DNA from: Opisthorchis felineus
Taxonomy: Eukaryota > Platyhelminthes > Trematoda > Opisthorchiida > Opisthorchiidae
NCBI GenBank assembly: GCA_004794785.1
Contig: SJOL01007044.1
Coordinates: forward strand, 539,139 to 603,138
Direction of reading: 5' to 3'
DNA: 64,000 bases
Part shown: positions 12,746 to 26,390 of the stretch, in pieces
How the letters are laid out: each line of letters starts with the position of its first letter
Numbering within the stretch: the first letter of the stretch is position 1
The notes under the pieces: model-generated
Told to the model about the DNA's origin: nothing
Databases searched by the model: none
What the model saw: the letters and a program-made list of their open reading frames with translations, nothing else
Program-made: the position numbers and the translations under genes

Positions 12746-15179
12746 AGGGGAATTGCATCCGGACAGGAGTGCAACTATTCAAATGAGTGATGTGAACGTG
12801 ATGTGATAGCTCATTAAAAGTTTCATCAAGACAGTTTCAAGGCAAACTTTTGTTCTGATTTTTCTGCTACCTAGAAATACGTCTATAGGTTGCAATCTTA
12901 TAACTTGTAGAAAAATGGAAGACTAGCACGCAAATGTCTTTCGTGCACTCGGCAGGTTTGCAACGGCAGTTAACAAGCGCATTTATTAGGATTTTTACAG
13001 TGATTCACATCCACTTGTTGTGGGGAATTTAACCTTTTTTTAATGTGATATAAATTTACTTTAATTTAGTTCAAAGTCAAAGCCGAGAGCTACACGAAAA
13101 ACAAATAGTTAAATAGAATTAGTTTGTAAATGAATCTTACTTTTGCCCGAATATACAGTGCCACTGTACGGTTTTGAATATGAAGTGCCAGAGATTAGCC
13201 GGGTTCCTAGCCGGGCAATTGTTCTTCTTTACGCGTTGCAATTCCTTGAAGGAAGCTGTGATGCCATATTATCACTTCTCCGTTTTGTGCATTTTATTCC
13301 CCCAAAATTTTCCCGCCGATTGCAGAGCCGGAGATAAATTTGAATTCCACGTCGTTTTTATTTCACCTTGCAAATCCTCATTTGTCTCAGAAAAGCAGTC
13401 GATTCAGCGGCTTCATTTAGAAGCGTTATTTTTTGCCGTTTCAGACTGGCTGCCTCCAAACACATTTCCGGCGTATATAAAACGACTATGGAACTAAAAA
13501 TCAGACTTGATAGTTCCTTTTGAACAACGCGTGTATGTTGTCAACTTATGCACTAAACATACCTACTTCCGTTGGACGTATGCAGATATGTTGTTGGATG
13601 TCATCATCTGACTACTGATAGCCCGAAACTTCTTATATCAGGGAAGTAGCATTTGTCGGCATGACTACAGAATGTTGAAAAACCTTTCTAAACAATGGGT
13701 CCATGTAACTTGTGATGTGGAAAGTCCAATCAACCTTGCTGATAAGCGAATAATGAAAAACTGACCAACTATTTCAGAAAAGAAGACGGAAAACAAATAA
13801 AACGAAAAAAGGTAAGACTAGAAAGCCGGATGAACGGGTTTTATCTCATTGTTGGAGCAAGTGAATGTCAGATATATACGTCGTCTTGGTTGGATTTTCT
13901 CAGCATTAAGTTCATCATTAAACTTCAAGTCCCCAAAAGCATCGGGACAACTAAGCATGTCCTTGACTTTATGTTGTTCAGACATAAGCTCATGATCATC
14001 ACTCAAATGGTGGAATGTTGATAGTGCAGTGCCCGTAGCCAGGAGCAACCACCCTTGAAAAAAAGATAGTCCCTCTGGTGATCCTAGTGCTCTTAGTGCT
14101 GTAAGTGAAATAAAGACACCGTCTTCTAAGACATACACTTAACTTTAACACTCTTTCCAACTAATCTTCAAGGGATTGAGGCTTGTACACGCATCCCTTG
14201 ATTATAATCTTCGATTACTAGAAATACGATACTTGTAATCTCTCTAGTAGTAGCAAAAATCGTCTCAGTTCCAGGAATCATGAACTCATCTCGGCTAGAA
14301 TATTACTAGACAATTTAAAGCACCACCTGTTTTGTAACAAGGAAAGTTCCAAATTAGGATACCATCGTGGAACAAAACAGTATAATTTGGCGTTTTGAGT
14401 GGCGTTAGAAACCTTTTTTGACGATGCGTATGTCCAAAAGAATACGGCTTAATTATGATAGAATTTGAGTCATGACTTCTGATTGAAGTGCCTTTGAAAT
14501 CAACTGCCATTCATAGAACAAATACTCAAATACATTCCTTCTTGGGCTATCCTACCCACGCAACTTACCACCCATCTTGGGCAGTGTGTTGAAGATGCAT
14601 TATCAGCTGGCGATAAGTCACTCACATGACTCTAATTTGTCTATCAGTCTACCCGTATCGGCGAGTGACTGTCAACTTTGACGTCATATCTCTTTAGAGG
14701 AGAGTACCAATTAACGACTGGGTCTAACCGCCTTTAATTTCACAGTCCATAATCTACCTTTTGAACACACTTGTTGTGTTGCTAACAGTACAACCAATCA
14801 TGATTATTGCTTGCACACTGTTGAAGTTACTGCCTCACGTGACTGTGAATACTGTGTACTTGACAGAGATATGTCGACGACACATCGGAAATTTTCTTAA
14901 ACTGCTTGAATGAATAATATGTCAATATAAAAATCACTACGAAAAATGGGAGACGACAAGGAACTATAAGTATCCTGGCCTGTAGTTGATCTCCTAAAGT
15001 CCACCATCGACTGTCAATAGGGACCCCCCAGGAAGCCCACACATTTAGAAAGCTGGACGAATCGCGTGTACCGCACTACATCAGACGTGTGTCCGACATC
15101 CTCAGTCGAACTCAGGGACAAGCTATGCTCGGACTAGTCTATTTGGACAGATGAACTTGAGCGACTGAAAGTAACATTG
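12746..15179. other. No recognisable gene
   Basis: I see no assignable feature. Overlapping open frames of 64 and 107 codons at 13143-13497 and a 106-codon minus frame at 13818-14138 show no known motifs. Confidence 0.45.
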
Positions 15180-15380
15180 TTTATTATTTATTATATACTT
15201 ATTTATTTCACAGTTTATTATTATTATTCATCATTTGCTTGTTTTATCCGTTTATTATTTCCCCATTGGTTTAATTCACTTATTATTACTCATTAATGTA
15301 TTAATGTATTGTTATGGCAGTAAATGCCCGAAAACGCTTATTGACGACGATGAGACAGGGTAATAAAACTAGGTGTTCTC
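15180..15380 (+). repeat. TTATT-rich tract ending near AATAAAA (possible retroelement 3' end)
   Basis: The plus strand has many close-spaced TTTATT, TTATTATT and ATTAATGTATT units between 15180 and 15315. A less biased segment follows, then AATAAAA near 15362. A pyrimidine-rich 3' region ending in a polyadenylation-type signal is usual for non-LTR elements or for a gene 3' UTR. No coding part is visible upstream, so the assignment is inference. Confidence 0.3.
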
Positions 15381-18300
15381 TGAAAGGATAAACTAGAATA
15401 ACGGTAATCCTGAAGCCGCGAAATTTATACCAAATCACACTCTCGCCACGTGAGAGCTAAGATGTCTGTCGAAACCAAACACCACACCAACTACGCATAC
15501 CGAGTGCCCAGTGCAGACCTTCCGGACGAATACATTGGCCAGACGAGAACGGGCTGAATAGAAATATCACTGGTTTTAAATATCCACATACAGACGGCGC
15601 ACAGTTCGTTACTTAATTCTGTTGCACCTTTTCAGTGTCCATTTAACTGGGCCATGTGCTTGGTTTTGAACAAACTCACCATGGTGATCATTTTTAGCAC
15701 AAGGGAAGACATGAAGGGATAAAGATTGGGTTCCTCGTCCTGCGACTTTAAACTAGAAGTTGGTAGGGAGCCCCTACTCGCCGAATGGATACAATGTCAC
15801 GTCAAGTCATTTCAGGTGAAGGAAGGTGTGCATTCAAGTGTGGAGTTATTGGCAAACAAACTAAGCGATTACAAGCTATCAGACACGAAAATAGAGACCT
15901 CAGTTGTCCGAGGTTTTGAAAATGTTGATATTCTCATACATCTCCAGTGTTTTTCCTCCAGGTTCCTTGAAAATATGACATTAATGAGCAAAATCCTTAA
16001 AAGATTCAATAACTTACTAATCAAAGTTCCAACAGATTCAGGAACCGCGCTTTAAACCATCTGACCAGATGATGCTCGCTCGTTCCATCAGTGGTGTGCA
16101 CTGTTACCCAAGAAATGTTTGCGTCCGTTGGCTCAAGCGTACTTACGTTATGGACGTTTTTATGAACGTTTTTACGTGAAGCATTTGTGTGATAATTACA
16201 GGGTTGAAATACTTTGCTAAATAAGTTGAACGTTGGAGTTCAAATTTAAGTTTGGGAGCTAATAACTTCGAATATAACAAATATGTCATTGGAGACTCAC
16301 CACAACTCATCTTTAACTGCTCTCAGGCTCAGTGAAAGTCGCGTGTTTCCCTGAATAACTTCCAATTATTTCATTGACCTTGAAAAGCAGTTCACTTTTT
16401 GATTATTCTTTATTATGATCCACAAGCGAAAAGGACAGGTCGTTGTGCATATGAACCCCCCCCCCTTCGCCCATGACTATTTACCACACGGTACCGGAAA
16501 GCGCAACAACTATATGGAGATTCTGTCGTGAACATGTAAGTTTTGGAATACAAACCACGTTCTTAAATAAAATTCTTGCGTACCCATGCTGACAACCTCG
16601 TAAATATCGCATGTAAGTCCATGTAATGTAAACTGTTTTCGTGATTTCAAAGACTAGAGCCTGTCTACAACTTTTGTGAAGTCAAAATATCGCTCAAAAT
16701 CCCTGCTAGAATATGTGGGGGTCTTAGTAAACAACTTGATATTAACAGTCTTAAGTGCGAATTTCTAATTTCCATCTGGAATTCTTTTTATAACTGCTGC
16801 CCCGGGTGAATTTGCGGTCAGTCTAACTGAGACGTACAAACCTACAGTCCGTAACGATAGATTATGTGATGTTGTACTGGAACATTTTATACTTCTGTGG
16901 ATGCTACAGATTCTGAGGCAAAAAAATGACTCATCTTCGCTTGTGTCATAGTTGGCTTAAAACATGAAAATCGTAATCGTCTAAAGATAAAACCGTACGA
17001 GCATTCTCGTCTTTCTTTCAGTCCCAACGAGGCAACCACCGTTTTGCGATCTTCTTAGTGCTTGAAATCATAATCCTAAATAACCCGTTGCTCCACGCTT
17101 CGCATCCAGCTTCGAAAATTGCTGGATTTTCGTTACATATTAGAGTGCAGTTCACCGCTTCACCAGCTGAGCTTGAGTGGATCATGGAAAACTGTCCACA
17201 ACCTCTGTTTGTTGCATCATCATTATTGGTCTGTGAAATGTGCGTACCCTCTATAGGCAGGAACTACAAACTGTCGATTGCCGTCATCCTAACTGTAAAG
17301 AAAGAAGAATGAAGGTTACATTCGGAATCTGGTCATTAGTTCTTTGTGTTCCTGCTCTGAAAAATGACGAATTGTTTGTGCGAATACAATGTTTCTGGAG
17401 AAGCTGTGGACTTGGGTTTCTCAGAAGAGGTTTTATGCCTCACGTAGAAAGTACCGTGAATTTCGATCATGACAGCTTTTGCTCGTGAATATTCTCTGCG
17501 TACATGTATATCCGATTCTAGCCTTGTGTACAAATTTGCTTCAAGCAAGACATGGAATCCTTGAAATCCTGACTTCGAGACCTACGATCGGGAAAGGTTT
17601 TATCTTAGCCAAAAGTGTAGAAAAAATGAGGTTGTCACAGACCAATCCAAATGATACCAAACAACATTCAAACACAACCTGAACCACGACGGTTGTGCCA
17701 ACTAAGCTGCTTATTCGTTTTTGATACAATCTAGGCGTCGTAGCCAGCGAATATGAGAATTAGTCTGGCACCGAAAGGAATATCCTGAGCTTAAAATTTA
17801 GTGATGCCAAAATCCACTCAGTACCAAAAAGTTCAGTGAGAGACCCACACTTTTTCACGTGACAGGAACAAAAGGACTTGGAAAAGCGGGCTCTAACAGA
17901 GTTATCGCAGTCGCAGTTAACTCCAGACCTGAAAAACGCATTACTGTGTTGAGAACATCAAGGTGTATATATCCGTCAAAATCGGAACTAGGGCTATCTG
18001 TGATGCCTTTTTATATAATGAAGCCATAAACTGAACAGTGTTTAACAATTTCCACGACAAATGAACGTTGGTTTTGACAGTTTATCCATACGAAGACCTA
18101 TAGTTGAACTGCACGTACAAAACATGTGAGAATACCGGTTATTATGCTTGTCAGAAGTGTTCAGATCTTTCCTTTTACTTCAGGTGGTCAAGCGCACATA
18201 TGGTATACATTTTCTAAAATGCAGGTAAAACTGGTAAACCAGCAACCCTTTTTGAACGTGGGCTTGGCCGAATAAAGTCCCTAACTGGAATGCTCACAAC

Positions 18301-19384
18301 ATCCACACCTATTGGCAGTTCTGTTGTGGTAGCGTGTACGCTAGGAAACATTAGTTTCTCTCTATCCCACCCAAAGACGGGTTCAAAAAATTATACATAA
18401 ACCGGCAATATATGGCTGTGATATCCATATCAACAGCAATTCCCTTTCCACCGGGAAATCCCAGAATACATTCATAGAAGATGCCCAGAGGTATATAGCA
18501 TGAAGTCCGGAAGACTAATGACCGAGTCACAATGGCTGTTGTGCCACCGCAATGTGTTTTCTACAAAATTAGGCTTTCTATAAAACAGGTCGAAAGTGAG
18601 CTTCGGACATAGGCTTAGCAACCACAATAAACGGGAAAAAAATAGAATTCCGCTTTCATTTTCTTTACTTGTTTGCAAGCCAAGGACCATTGTCAACCGT
18701 CCATGTTTTCATTGTAGAGTGTCGTACTCCTACAGTCATGCCAAGCATCAACGACGGCTAAGCTACCCAGATCAATCAAAATAACCCATCGAAACAATAT
18801 AGCGTACGGAGTTTCATCATCGATCGATATTTGCTTTCAAGCCTTACAGTGCTTTTCCCCGTAATTGGATGAGGACTCATCCAGTTGTGTGAGTGCTGGC
18901 ATGTAGTTAGTAGAGTATTTTCACACGGCTGGTTTCAGGACTTTTTTAGCATCACACGGTAAGGGCGTTTTGGCGTCGCGTTGCGGTCATTAAGACAGTT
19001 TCGTGACCTCGGCTGGTAACAGCTGCATTGATCTACACAGCACATGTTAAATCTGACGGCAGATAACCGTAGTAATGCTTTGTAAAATGAGGTCTTATGT
19101 TAATGGTGGAGCATTCGTATGCGCAATAATAAATAATGTCAAACTAGACCAAGGAGAAGATGCCAAAGTTTTCACTCGCGTATGCATTAATTTTGAGGAT
19201 TTAACCTTGTCGTTACTTATAAAGAGTTCTGAAACTGGATGAAAGAATACGACAGGAAAGCCGCTGATAATACGGGGAGAATAGGGGGAGCCAGACGACA
19301 TATGATCACTTAGTATGAATTCCGTAACTTAAGGATGAGTGTCGATATAATCCTTTTATTACGGGTTGATCACTTTGGGAATCA
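15381..19384. other. No recognisable gene; C10 tract and one weak exon candidate
   Basis: A run of ten C lies at 16456-16465. At 17011-17021 a pyrimidine run ending in CAG could be a splice acceptor. The frame after it stays open from 17022 to 17312, about 96 codons, starting with SQRGNHRF, and has no domain I know. The 109-codon frame at 15726-16055 begins with TTG and is also unassigned. None of this amounts to a supported gene. Confidence 0.4.
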
Positions 19385-19520
19385 GCAGCCCGCTCCTAAC
19401 GGTTTAGTCGTCAACCACTAAACAGGAGGTAGTGAGTTCGAACCATGAAATATGCATAGTTGGTCATTCCCAACAAGGCTGTACAGTTCTACCCGGCTTT
19501 TAGGCAAAAAATGACTTCAT
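19385..19520 (+). repeat. Decayed tRNA-headed SINE copy
   Basis: GGTTTAGTCG, AACAGGAGGTAGTGAGTTCG and AACC (19401-19444) align with the head of the copy at 34.98 kb, including a box B-like GAGTTCGAACC. The segment TTCCCAACAAGG and then ACAGTTCTACCCGGCTTTT (19466-19501) aligns with the ribozyme stem II side and the start of the 3' body of that copy. About 12 nt that would include the GAAAC strand are missing, and CTGATGA has become TTGGTCA. It belongs to the same family but no longer has a ribozyme core. Confidence 0.5.
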
Positions 19521-22500
19521 TTGCGGAATAAACTCTCGATGAAAATAGGAAATTTATTGGTTTGGTTCCACTAAACTGTTGATTTTCTGCTAGGCCTTCT
19601 GGAACTTCCAGCTACTATAAATCGTCTATGAATATATATCCACAGTACAGAACTATTATCCGTGCATTGTATCTTCCTGGCTGTTTCGTCTTTGCAGTGG
19701 AATACTCGTTCTCATAGAAGCTTCTTCAAATTAACAAATTCATTCGCTGCTTCAGTTTCTTGCGTATACTGTACCTTGCACTCAAATAGATTGCGCACTG
19801 GAATCTTCGTCAGTCTTCTATGCACTGGTGCAACTGCGGCTGGCCCTTGTAGGAACCGAGTTAAATTCGATCAAGTAATGGCGCTAATATTTTCCGCGTA
19901 AGCCAACGTTGCGTCTGAAGCCTCAGGCACAAAAGAAAGCGCAAAACGCCCAAGAATGACCCCGGCGTTGTCTTTATTGAACAACTGGTCTTAATAAAGA
20001 TGAACCAGTTCATAATAATCTGTTTGGACCACCCTGAAGGCGATGCAGCTCAAGCATGAAAGTCCTTACTCTATAATTATATAAAGCCCATAATATCTGG
20101 CAATGTGTGAACATTAATGACGGAGTACTGCCTGATGCTGCTACGTATCATAAGTGGAAAACAACACTCACCTCACATAGAATTTTTAAAGATGATGTCC
20201 CATGCAACCGAGTTTACAACCAAATAGTTTTCTTAAATTCACGCCTAGTGCGCTTATTCCTGAAGAATAACAATGCAGCCTGTTACATGGACCATGTAAC
20301 AAAAGCGCATGACCTCCTTGGTAGTCATACGAATCATCTCCACTTTCTCAAACGTAGACACAAAAAATTAGCAGATTAGTGGGTAGCAGATAATACTATG
20401 TATTCTGAGTCCCAAATTACCATGAGGCACACAACAGAAACAAAGGCAAAGCGCGGCCCCCAAAATCTTACATGACTATCATCACTTCAACCTAAAATCA
20501 ACCGGCAGAAAGGCCAAACAACAAAACATTCGGTTTAAAACCAGATATCGGTAAGGTTCACTACAATGTTCAAGTCTGCAACACCCCCTTGAAACCCTGT
20601 TTCATCCAGGGCAGTATATGCGGTACGTACCAAGAAGGACTGTATTAGTGCTGAGCGCTAGAAACTTTTAGAGCATTACATGCCAAGCCTAGGTAGGTCG
20701 GGCTAAAGGCAAGTCCTTCGCCCTTCCAACTTCTGTAAACGTATCATCCAGAATCTGCGTGAGCCACAGCTAGTTTGCAGAAACCACTAGCTAATCTTGA
20801 GTACGAAGAACATGACTGACAGCGTCGTGAAGCTTCTACCAGCAACATCCACATAAACTTCATAACTAGATCACAGTTGATCTTGTGTTTCCTAGGCTTC
20901 TGGTGCAGTCAGATGCGCCCCACAATGCTTAATGTATTTCAATGATTGTGGTGGCCCGTCATATGACAAAGATTTCCCTGTTTCCCTTCGATTGTGGTCA
21001 CCCGCAAATGTCACACTTGCTTACGCTTTCAATAGTCAATATCGTGTTATTGCTCCATATTTACGAGTCAAAATTACAAGAGTTACGCCTGAAGAAAAAT
21101 ACCTTGCCATTTTTTCATGAAATGCATTTTCAAACGAACAATTGATGAACGCTTAGACTGTAATGTTTACATGATTTGTCAGGTATTGTCGCATTCATAG
21201 TTCTTAAAACTAGTGGAAAAGCGGTAAATGCTTGCTTCAAACTAAAGCAAATTTTTGTTTAACGTTACAAAGCGAAGTTTAAAATGGTTAAGTGCTCTTG
21301 AGACATATTTAATCCGGGTAAAATCAACTCACGAGCAGTCTGGCGGGAGGGTCCAGACACACCCAACACGTAGACCACACGAGCTAGGAACACTCAAAAT
21401 CCATTACACACAACTTATGTAAACAAACAGTTAGCTCTTGACTCGTCGTTATGCAATCAAAAGCGTTTATTTAGAGTAGACAATAGGCACGAGCTTCTTA
21501 TCAATTCCACTTCAGAACTAAGCAACTGAAACTTTAACTGTCAGTAATGTAATTACCCAAACTCCATCATTTCGTCGTAACACCGGTCCGGCAAGTAGAT
21601 CGGGTGCAATATTGAATAATGAATGGTTATGTGCAATTCCGATGTGGATGCACCACTGAATCTACTCGACTGTGCATTGCGCAAGCACCAGACGCAGTAG
21701 AAATAAAGGACAGGCGGTAGAAATATGAAATCCTGCTAGAGTATGATACACATTTTTACGTGTTTCGTCAGAAAATGATAGATCTTGCCTAATCCAGACA
21801 AGCAGCTAGGCAAGTTGGATGCAAACGTCTCGTTAGGTTTCGAACTTCAGCGAAAAGAAAAACAGACATCTACACAACCTGAGCTCTCAACAGTTCGCCA
21901 AGTGGTTAGTTTGATATCTGATATTTATCTAAAGCTCACGAGGCAAGATCACCCGTAGCTCTGGTGCTCCGACTTTTAGGCTTATGTCATTTGCATCGTG
22001 TCAAGCATCAATCGCATCTTATTTGTGCTGCCTATATCTGATGTATCTGATAACCAGAATTATCACTCGTAATCCGGCTGTCTAGCACGATTCCTTTGCG
22101 CCCGCTCATCGGTAAAAGGATCAGTGCTCCTGACGAACTTGTTGTGTAACCAGCCGTTGAACTATTCAGGCAGTTATCTGACTACTTGTGGACAGTCTGA
22201 ATAATTTAAATTGTTACCCATCAATCCTGATAATTACCCAGCCATGAGATTGAGATGCAACCGCGTGTTGGGGACAAAGGTGCGTGTATGTACGAGTGTG
22301 AAGCTCAGTAATGCGACTGTTTTCATTCATCAGACAAGTTCATAAGTGGTTTGACAGTACAATTAATTCGTGATAGCTAAGCGTGTGTATTAAGAATCCC
22401 AGCAGGAGGTAGAAGGTCGTTCCACTTTTTCTGGAGTCACGATTTCATCTTATTTAGACGGCACACGAAGCCTCAGGGTAATGTTTTCGCAAACCCTGGT

Positions 22501-25500
22501 TGTTTTCTCCCTGAACAGTACGGGAGGGTAATTCACTTTCTTTTGGATTTCGGATTTGTGTTGATCCTTTTTCGGAAGAACCTATTTTGAGCTAGGTGAG
22601 CAGTAAGCTTTGAACAGTATGAGTTATCCGGTGGAAGAATTCATTTGGATTTAAGTCCAGTGTCAACTGGACAAGTTATGGGGTAAAATTCCCATGGTAA
22701 GCACAGTTGGCTTTTAAATGCTACCGCAGGATAGTGGATTAGAACAGTAGATGGATAGAACACACGTGAAAGCTGTCTAACTCACAAAGCGTTGGTATTT
22801 CGCAACGTTTCGCTTATCTCAAGAGGCCCTAATCAAGCAAACAACTTTGTACAAAGGCTGGCGAACAATAAACCTCGTACACTTCAGTAGGTTGTCAGAA
22901 AGCTTGAGCCACGCATTTTCGTACGTTCACCCAAATCTGGCTTGCGGGTTAAGCCCTTCGAAAATACACAACAACATCAGTATATCGACCGGAAAGGCAG
23001 AAATTATGTCTCAGACACTCCGTTGTCACTACCAAACATATTGGCCGACCAAGACACGTGGACCAAATTGAGTAAATCCACCCCACGTCTTATTTCATCA
23101 AAACAGGACAGTCACACAGCTATCGGATGGCGATGATCTTCTGATATCAAACTAACAACGGACAAGTGTGAACAGCACTGAAGATAGCGATCCGGCTGAG
23201 TTGTTTTCCTGTGTTGTCGAATTCGGCTGTTGCTCACTCCAACCGACGGTCACTAAAATGTCTTGAGGTATAATTTTGTTCTTTGTGCTGGTTCTCCTTA
23301 GCGCAAAAATAGCACGTTCGCTTGTTCCAATTTACTAAGCATGCAGAATACTTTGTGTTTGAAAGGGATGATGTGATCCAGCTGTAGTTTCCAGAGCGCC
23401 ATGTAACCACGCACCACAAAATCAGAACTGGAAGCACTGAGTTCTTCACCACACATGAAGCATTTCATGAAGCACCGAAAAGTCTAATGAGGTTAGGATT
23501 TAAACATTGTTGTTTTATTCGCTTGACAACGTTATCACAACCGTTTTGTCACCAAATAAGGTACATGGTGCATGAACTCCACGTTTAGATTTGACCAAGT
23601 GTAGATATGAACCTTTATCCACAGTTCCCCCCACACTAAAATCATAAATGACAGGAATTCAATCCAGAAAATATAAAAATCTCAGCGCCTGAAAATCCAA
23701 GACGAGCGAGGGAATTTCTATGAGCTAAAAGGTCAATAAAAAGATATATTGGGATCCACACAATATGCGCATCACTACAACCGAATGATCGCCAACTAAA
23801 CTAGACAACTCAGGTACAACGGTCTCTCAGACGATGGGACCAGGTGGCATCCATGTGAGCCATTGAAGGAATGAGATAAAGGTCACCTTATGCAACTAGT
23901 AGAGGTCAACACCTGGAAGTTGGACAACCATAGAAGAGGCCAATGAAATAGCCAATGGGACTGACTGTACAAAAGATGGCCCCGGGCCAACAAGACATAC
24001 ATAAACACAGGCTTATCACTTCGCAGCGTCCATACACAGATGCGCATTCAAAGTAGCACCCCTAGGGCAGTCTTTTGCAACCACACTGCCTACCTTAACG
24101 GACAGAAAGGCTGTTACACAATCTAAGCCGCTGTAGACGCAGCAGGGAATACGGAGCCTGCAACAGCTTACAACGTGACACGATGAGCCGTTAACTTTCC
24201 GAATTCAGTTTAGAGCCTGCCGATCAGTCATCTCAGTATTTCATACCGTACAATTTAAGGACAATGCAAGCTAAGATTACCTAGTCAGTGGGTTTCATTC
24301 GTTTAGTCAGGAATGCAGCTAAACATTCGGGAACTGCAGATAAAAAAGGCCGCTTCGCCTATGCCACTAACACAACAGTCAACTTCCGATACCCTCACAA
24401 TCAGGCCAATAGGGGACAGCCCCCGGGAAGATTGTTTGAACGCTAATAAAAACAGTGGTTTTGGTTAATAAATAAGAACTTCTAGGAGGGAACCGAGGCT
24501 TTCTCTTGATTGATTTTAGCGATCACGACGAAACGAAATGGACATCTTACTCAGCCCATAAATTGGGCGATCTTTTCGTCAGCATTCAAGTATTCTTTCA
24601 ACTTTCATTTGTGTCTCTGTACATTTTGCACTCGGTATTCATTTGTCATAACCTGGTTAGATAGCCTTTCAAAGGTAAAATCATTCACCTGGCTGAATTA
24701 TTTCATCGGCGAAGTTATGAAGGCGTTCTCCTTCTCTATATCGATATCCAACACTATGGTTTTTTTTTAAAAAAAATTTTTAAATTAACATCGATGCTCA
24801 CTATCACCATGAGTAGGGAAACATGAACAACGAATAGATGTTCTCTCTTCTTGATCTGATAATCCCATCTGTTAAGACAATTGACGGAATACGTTTCATC
24901 GTTCACACACGAGCTAAACGGCTCGGTGAAATGTTTGAAAAAGTTACTTTTTCCCAAAATGTGAAAGAATTATAAATTTGAGAGTGGATTGGATGCAGAG
25001 AAATGAATCCAGTTAGGTTGTATTCTGAAAAACGAGAAAGAGAAATAGATTCAGGCAGAATTGGACATTACTCGTCGTATTTATTTCAGAATAAGATACT
25101 GCGGGACGTAATCTCCACTGATCCCTGACGACACTTAAAGTACTACATACTTGTGTTTGAGTACTCTCCACTGAGTGTTCCTTATTCTCTTGTGCCCTTC
25201 ACCTCTTCCTTGCTGAGTTGAGCGTAACCGTTATGTCTTCTCACTTAAGCAAATATGAAAGTTAATATGGAAGTGCTCAGTAAGCAGTGCAATAAAGAAG
25301 CTTACATGGAGCGTAGTAAGCTTCGAGACAAGATCACCATTCCTTTGGGTCTTGTAAAGTTAGGAATGCCAACAGTGTCCAAGCCTTTCCAAAATACAGT
25401 GGAGAGAAGTGTGACCAAATAGTTTCCTGCAATTAGAGAAGTACACTCATGTGCAACTTACATGTGTTCGCAAAAGTCTCGACTAAATCGGTCTTTCCTG

Positions 25501-26049
25501 ATTATCGTGTACCTCGACAGCACAATGTCAGTGTTCACCTTCACGGCCTTACAGGCATGATTTATTCAAAGCGTTAACTTGAAGAAAATAATAAAAGTGA
25601 ACGGTGAAGTGAATTAGACCTAGCCTACAACAAATAATCTCACTGCCTACAACTCAGACACTCATTTAGATAATATGGATAGAATTTAAAGCATTGTGAT
25701 CCCCTAATCATTTTGTACAAGACGGTGAGAACATGGTTGCCGAATGAATTCATTTCGTACAGTCTCTTCCGCCGCAAAACGTGTAATGCAGCGTAACATA
25801 CGTAATGCACTTCAGCTTGTGACATTTATACAGTTCTAAAATAACGTGACGGATAAGTCCAACCAAGACTGTCTCAGAGTTGTCCTTAGGTATGCTCTCA
25901 GAAAAGCCTAGGATTCACTATGTTCGATTGTTTGGTCACGTTGTTTCAGATTCGAATTAACGTTGTAACGTGCACTGCACTAGGTATCTTGTGCCATTTT
26001 ACAATTTTTGCAATAGAAGAGATTGTACGATATGAATCCATCCCAAAAT
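19521..26049. other. No recognisable gene
   Basis: Nothing can be assigned. Open frames stay under about 95 codons, for example plus 20107-20379. A T9-A8-T5 homopolymer block lies at 24760-24782. On the minus strand near 22803-22822, GATAAGCGAAACGTTG resembles the GAAACGTT ends seen in other repeats of this window, but no element can be traced around it. Confidence 0.45.
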
Positions 26050-26390
26050 CTTGTTTTTCTTACTGCCTTGTTCAAGTCCGAACAGAGAATGATAACAGGA
26101 ACGAGATTCATATCAACTGGTAGCCACATGCTACAGTGTCTCCAACAATGAACAGATAGGATTACGCGGACTCTATCCTGGAAGCCGAGTCAGACCGACA
26201 GCACCTGAGCTGTTCGTAGTCGCTTTCACACCCCTCTGTGAAGTCAGGGTTCGACCGTCTCTCTTTTTCCGTCCCTTTAAACTGGGCACGAAGAGTAGCA
26301 CTATTTCCGGTAAACGATGAACTGGTACTGCGCAATACGCGACCAAACCAGTGCATACTTTGGTGCCAAACACATTCTTCGACTAAAGTT
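26050..26390 (-). mobile_element. Non-LTR retrotransposon fragment: C-terminal tail of ORF2, decayed
   Basis: The minus strand reads through the conserved tail that follows the reverse transcriptase in trematode LINE ORF2 proteins. The blocks are HWFGRVLR (family form WLGHVLRM), then after a frameshift VHRLPEIVLLFVPSLKG, then GAVGLTRLPG, SPRNPICSLLETL and finally ESRSCYH with a short hydrophobic end. The spacing of HRLP, a basic Gly/Arg-rich stretch, GAVGLTRLPG, the SPR block and the LETL block agrees with the family along about 110 residues. Stops interrupt it after LPG and after LETL. No reverse-transcriptase core precedes it within the next kilobase, so this looks like a 5'-truncated insertion, the usual fate of a LINE copy. 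Its tail should mark the 3' end of the original element near 26050. Confidence 0.8.

Noticed and set aside
4770..16105. Shared ATCAGTGGTGTGC at about 4779 and 16088
   Set aside because: A 13-nt match without flank similarity can arise by chance in 64 kb.
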